Positions 41,513 through 43,126 of a DNA stretch of 43,126 bases are shown here, piece by piece. This DNA is from Eubacteriales bacterium (GTDB taxonomy: Bacteria; Bacillota; Clostridia; Oscillospirales; Butyricicoccaceae): contig JAUNGQ010000013.1 in the NCBI GenBank assembly GCA_030524285.1, forward strand, positions 1 to 43,126, read 5' to 3'. The first letter of the stretch is position 1; each line of letters opens with the position of its first letter. Below the pieces are notes generated by a model. It saw only the letters and a program-made list of their open reading frames with translations, did no database searches and was not told the DNA's origin. The position numbers were made by a program, and so were the translations under genes.

Positions 41513-41599
41513 GTCACATAAAAGACACAAAAAATGCGTGGAACCGGAGTGGAAAGGCTGCTCGTTTGCGGGAAAGCACAGGTTCACAAAAACTTAACA
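41513..41599 (+). promoter_or_regulatory. Direct repeats upstream of the HtrA gene
   Basis: GTCACA-N5-GACACA (41513-41529) and TTCACA-N5-TTAACA (41583-41599) both have the 11-base period used by OmpR/PhoB-family regulators. The second resembles a Bacillus PhoP box. No clear sigma-A promoter is seen, though AT-rich candidates lie at 41600-41640. Confidence 0.45.
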
Positions 41600-41664
41600 T
41601 TGATGACAACGAATAATCATATTATGAGTGTAAAATAGGCAGCATAACAAAGGAGGATACTCTT

Positions 41665-43126
41665 ATGGACGAGTTCAATCGAAACACAGAGAACAACGAC
41701 TCCCAGCATACAACACCGTTCCAAACGCCGGTACGCGGCGCAGATGAACAGCCGGGAAGCGGTTATACCAATACAAGAGGATATAGCAGCGATACACAGA
41801 GCGGTACCTATGGAAGCACAGGCAGTTATGGCGGAGGCAGTACGCCACCCCCAAACGGCGGAAATGGCTCCTGTTATGAGCAATGGAGCGGCGGTGGAAA
41901 AAAGCCGAAGAAGCCGAAGAAATCGAAAATGCCGTCCCGATTCCCATGGAAGCCGGTCATTGCAGTGGTGATTGTCGGAGCGATTGCCTTTGGCGGCGGT
42001 ATGCTGGCAGGAGGCAACGGCAAGCTGCCGACGCTGAACAGCTCCAGCTCGAATAACTATTCATATAAGCAGGATTCCGGCAGCGGGACAGCGGACAATT
42101 CCAATGCGGCAAAGGTTCCGATCCAGGATACCGCAGAGGATCTGGGCAGTTATTCCGAGGTCTATGAAAAGGTTTCTCCGTCCGTCGTAGCGATTGTTGT
42201 AGATGAAATTCAGGCGGGCAATGAATCCTCCGGCTCCGGTGTCATCATGAGTGAGGACGGATATGTCATCACCAACAATCATGTGGTAGAAGGCGGCGAC
42301 AAGTTTACCGTTATTCTGGCAGATTCCACCTCATACGGCGCGCAGCTGATCGGCAGGGATGAGCAGACTGACCTTGCGGTACTCAAAATTGATGCAAACA
42401 ATCTGACGGCTGCAGAGTTTGGCAGCTCAGATGATGTGAAGGTTGGCGACCGGGCATTTGCGATCGGTTCCCCCGGTGGGATTGAATATCAAAACAGCTT
42501 TACCGGCGGCTTTATTTCCGCAATCAACCGCGACGTCACCATCAATGACCGTGTCATGTCATTGATCCAGACTGATACCGCAATCAATCCGGGCAACTCG
42601 GGCGGCGCACTGATTAACTCCGCAGGTCAGGTGATCGGTATTACATCCTCGAAGCTCAGCGCGTCCTCCATGAGCGGCGCTTCCATTGAAGGCATGGGCT
42701 TTGCCATCCCAATGAATACGGCCAAGGAAATCGTAGATGAGCTCATTGCCTATGGTCATGTAACGGGACGCCCGGCAATCGGTATCAGCGGTTATGATCT
42801 GGATGAAGCCCGTGCAAGCTATTTCAACCTGCCGCAGGGCGTCTATGTATCCAGCGTGGACACTGCTTCGGATGCATATGCGAAGGGTGTCCAGAGCGGC
42901 GATATCATCACCGGTGTCAACGGCAAGGAGATCACCAGCATGTCGGATATCAATGATGTCAAGAATGAATTGTCCGCAGGCGATACGATCACTTTGACCA
43001 TTTACCGTGATGGCAAGACGCAGGATATTACCATTGCACTGATTGATGAGGCAGACTTGTCCGGCACGACGGTATCGTCGGATTCCAATTCCTCTTCAGG
43101 CAATGAAAACAGCAATCCATATAACG
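41665..43126 (+). CDS. htrA: HtrA/DegP-type serine protease, cut by the window edge
   Basis: At least 487 residues; no stop before the right end. Residues 1-95 are a hydrophilic Gly/Ser/Asn- and Lys-rich cytoplasmic part, then a membrane helix (about 97-117) and a Ser/Asn linker. The trypsin-like domain has the triad His206 (TNNHVVEGG), Asp236 (QTDLAVLKI) and Ser312 (NPGNSGGAL). A PDZ domain spans about 380-470, and a Ser/Asn-rich tail begins. It degrades or refolds damaged proteins outside the membrane. AAAGGAGG lies before the ATG. Direct repeats upstream suggest control by the two-component system at 39316-41459. Confidence 0.93.
   Translation, partial: MDEFNRNTENNDSQHTTPFQTPVRGADEQPGSGYTNTRGYSSDTQSGTYGSTGSYGGGSTPPPNGGNGSCYEQWSGGGKKPKKPKKSKMPSRFPWKPVIAVVIVGAIAFGGGMLAGGNGKLPTLNSSSSNNYSYKQDSGSGTADNSNAAKVPIQDTAEDLGSYSEVYEKVSPSVVAIVVDEIQAGNESSGSGVIMSEDGYVITNNHVVEGGDKFTVILADSTSYGAQLIGRDEQTDLAVLKIDANNLTAAEFGSSDDVKVGDRAFAIGSPGGIEYQNSFTGGFISAINRDVTINDRVMSLIQTDTAINPGNSGGALINSAGQVIGITSSKLSASSMSGASIEGMGFAIPMNTAKEIVDELIAYGHVTGRPAIGISGYDLDEARASYFNLPQGVYVSSVDTASDAYAKGVQSGDIITGVNGKEITSMSDINDVKNELSAGDTITLTIYRDGKTQDITIALIDEADLSGTTVSSDSNSSSGNENSNPYN

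Overview
The window looks like a piece of the chromosome of an anaerobic, Gram-positive-type Clostridia (Bacillota), most likely an Oscillospirales gut bacterium. The placement rests on an Rnf complex in the clostridial gene order C-D-G-E-A-B, Mini-ribonuclease III, SLH-domain surface proteins, AGGAGG ribosome sites, sigma-A promoters with 17-bp spacers, and intermediate GC content. The genus is a guess. I see no rRNA, tRNA, insertion sequence, phage gene or CRISPR array.

Layout. (1) 156-4777, minus strand: an ABC exporter module (ATPase, permease, GldG-like auxiliary protein, DUF4340 protein). (2) 5030-21926: an inositol catabolic island broken into several transcription units. It has an AraC regulator and iolG; a second AraC regulator divergent from a sugar isomerase/epimerase; a sodium/solute symporter; a lipoprotein polysaccharide deacetylase that is probably unrelated; iolB-iolD on the minus strand; an HxlR regulator; a DeoR regulator divergent from a two-subunit transketolase; then iolE and a second, different inositol dehydrogenase. 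(3) 22036-29742: mixed housekeeping and envelope genes (CpXC protein, HD hydrolase, transglutaminase/SLH surface protein, YebC, an Asn/Gln-rich small protein, Mini-III, thioredoxin, a Gly-rich membrane protein with a PspA-family protein). (4) 29943-39046: energy metabolism, with GAPDH, an orphan soluble histidine-kinase-like protein, the six-gene rnf operon and a putative membrane-anchored glycoside hydrolase. (5) 39316-43126: an OmpR-type two-component system followed by an HtrA-type protease cut by the window edge.

How the parts work together. Inositol would enter through the symporter, be oxidised by IolG, dehydrated by IolE, ring-opened by IolD and isomerised by IolB to 2-deoxy-5-keto-D-gluconate (DKG). 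The usual next enzymes (IolC kinase, IolJ aldolase, IolA dehydrogenase) are absent here, while a split transketolase with its own DeoR regulator sits inside the island. DKG has the D-threo ketose arrangement that transketolases use as donor. This raises the testable idea of a kinase-free, transketolase-based branch of inositol breakdown, which is the most interesting candidate system in the window. NADH and ferredoxin balance from this catabolism could be handled by GAPDH and Rnf encoded nearby.

Intergenic DNA carries many recognisable terminators and promoters, several inverted repeats that look like operators, a candidate small structured RNA at about 9.4-9.6 kb, and scattered copies of a short CCCTC/GAGGG palindromic repeat.
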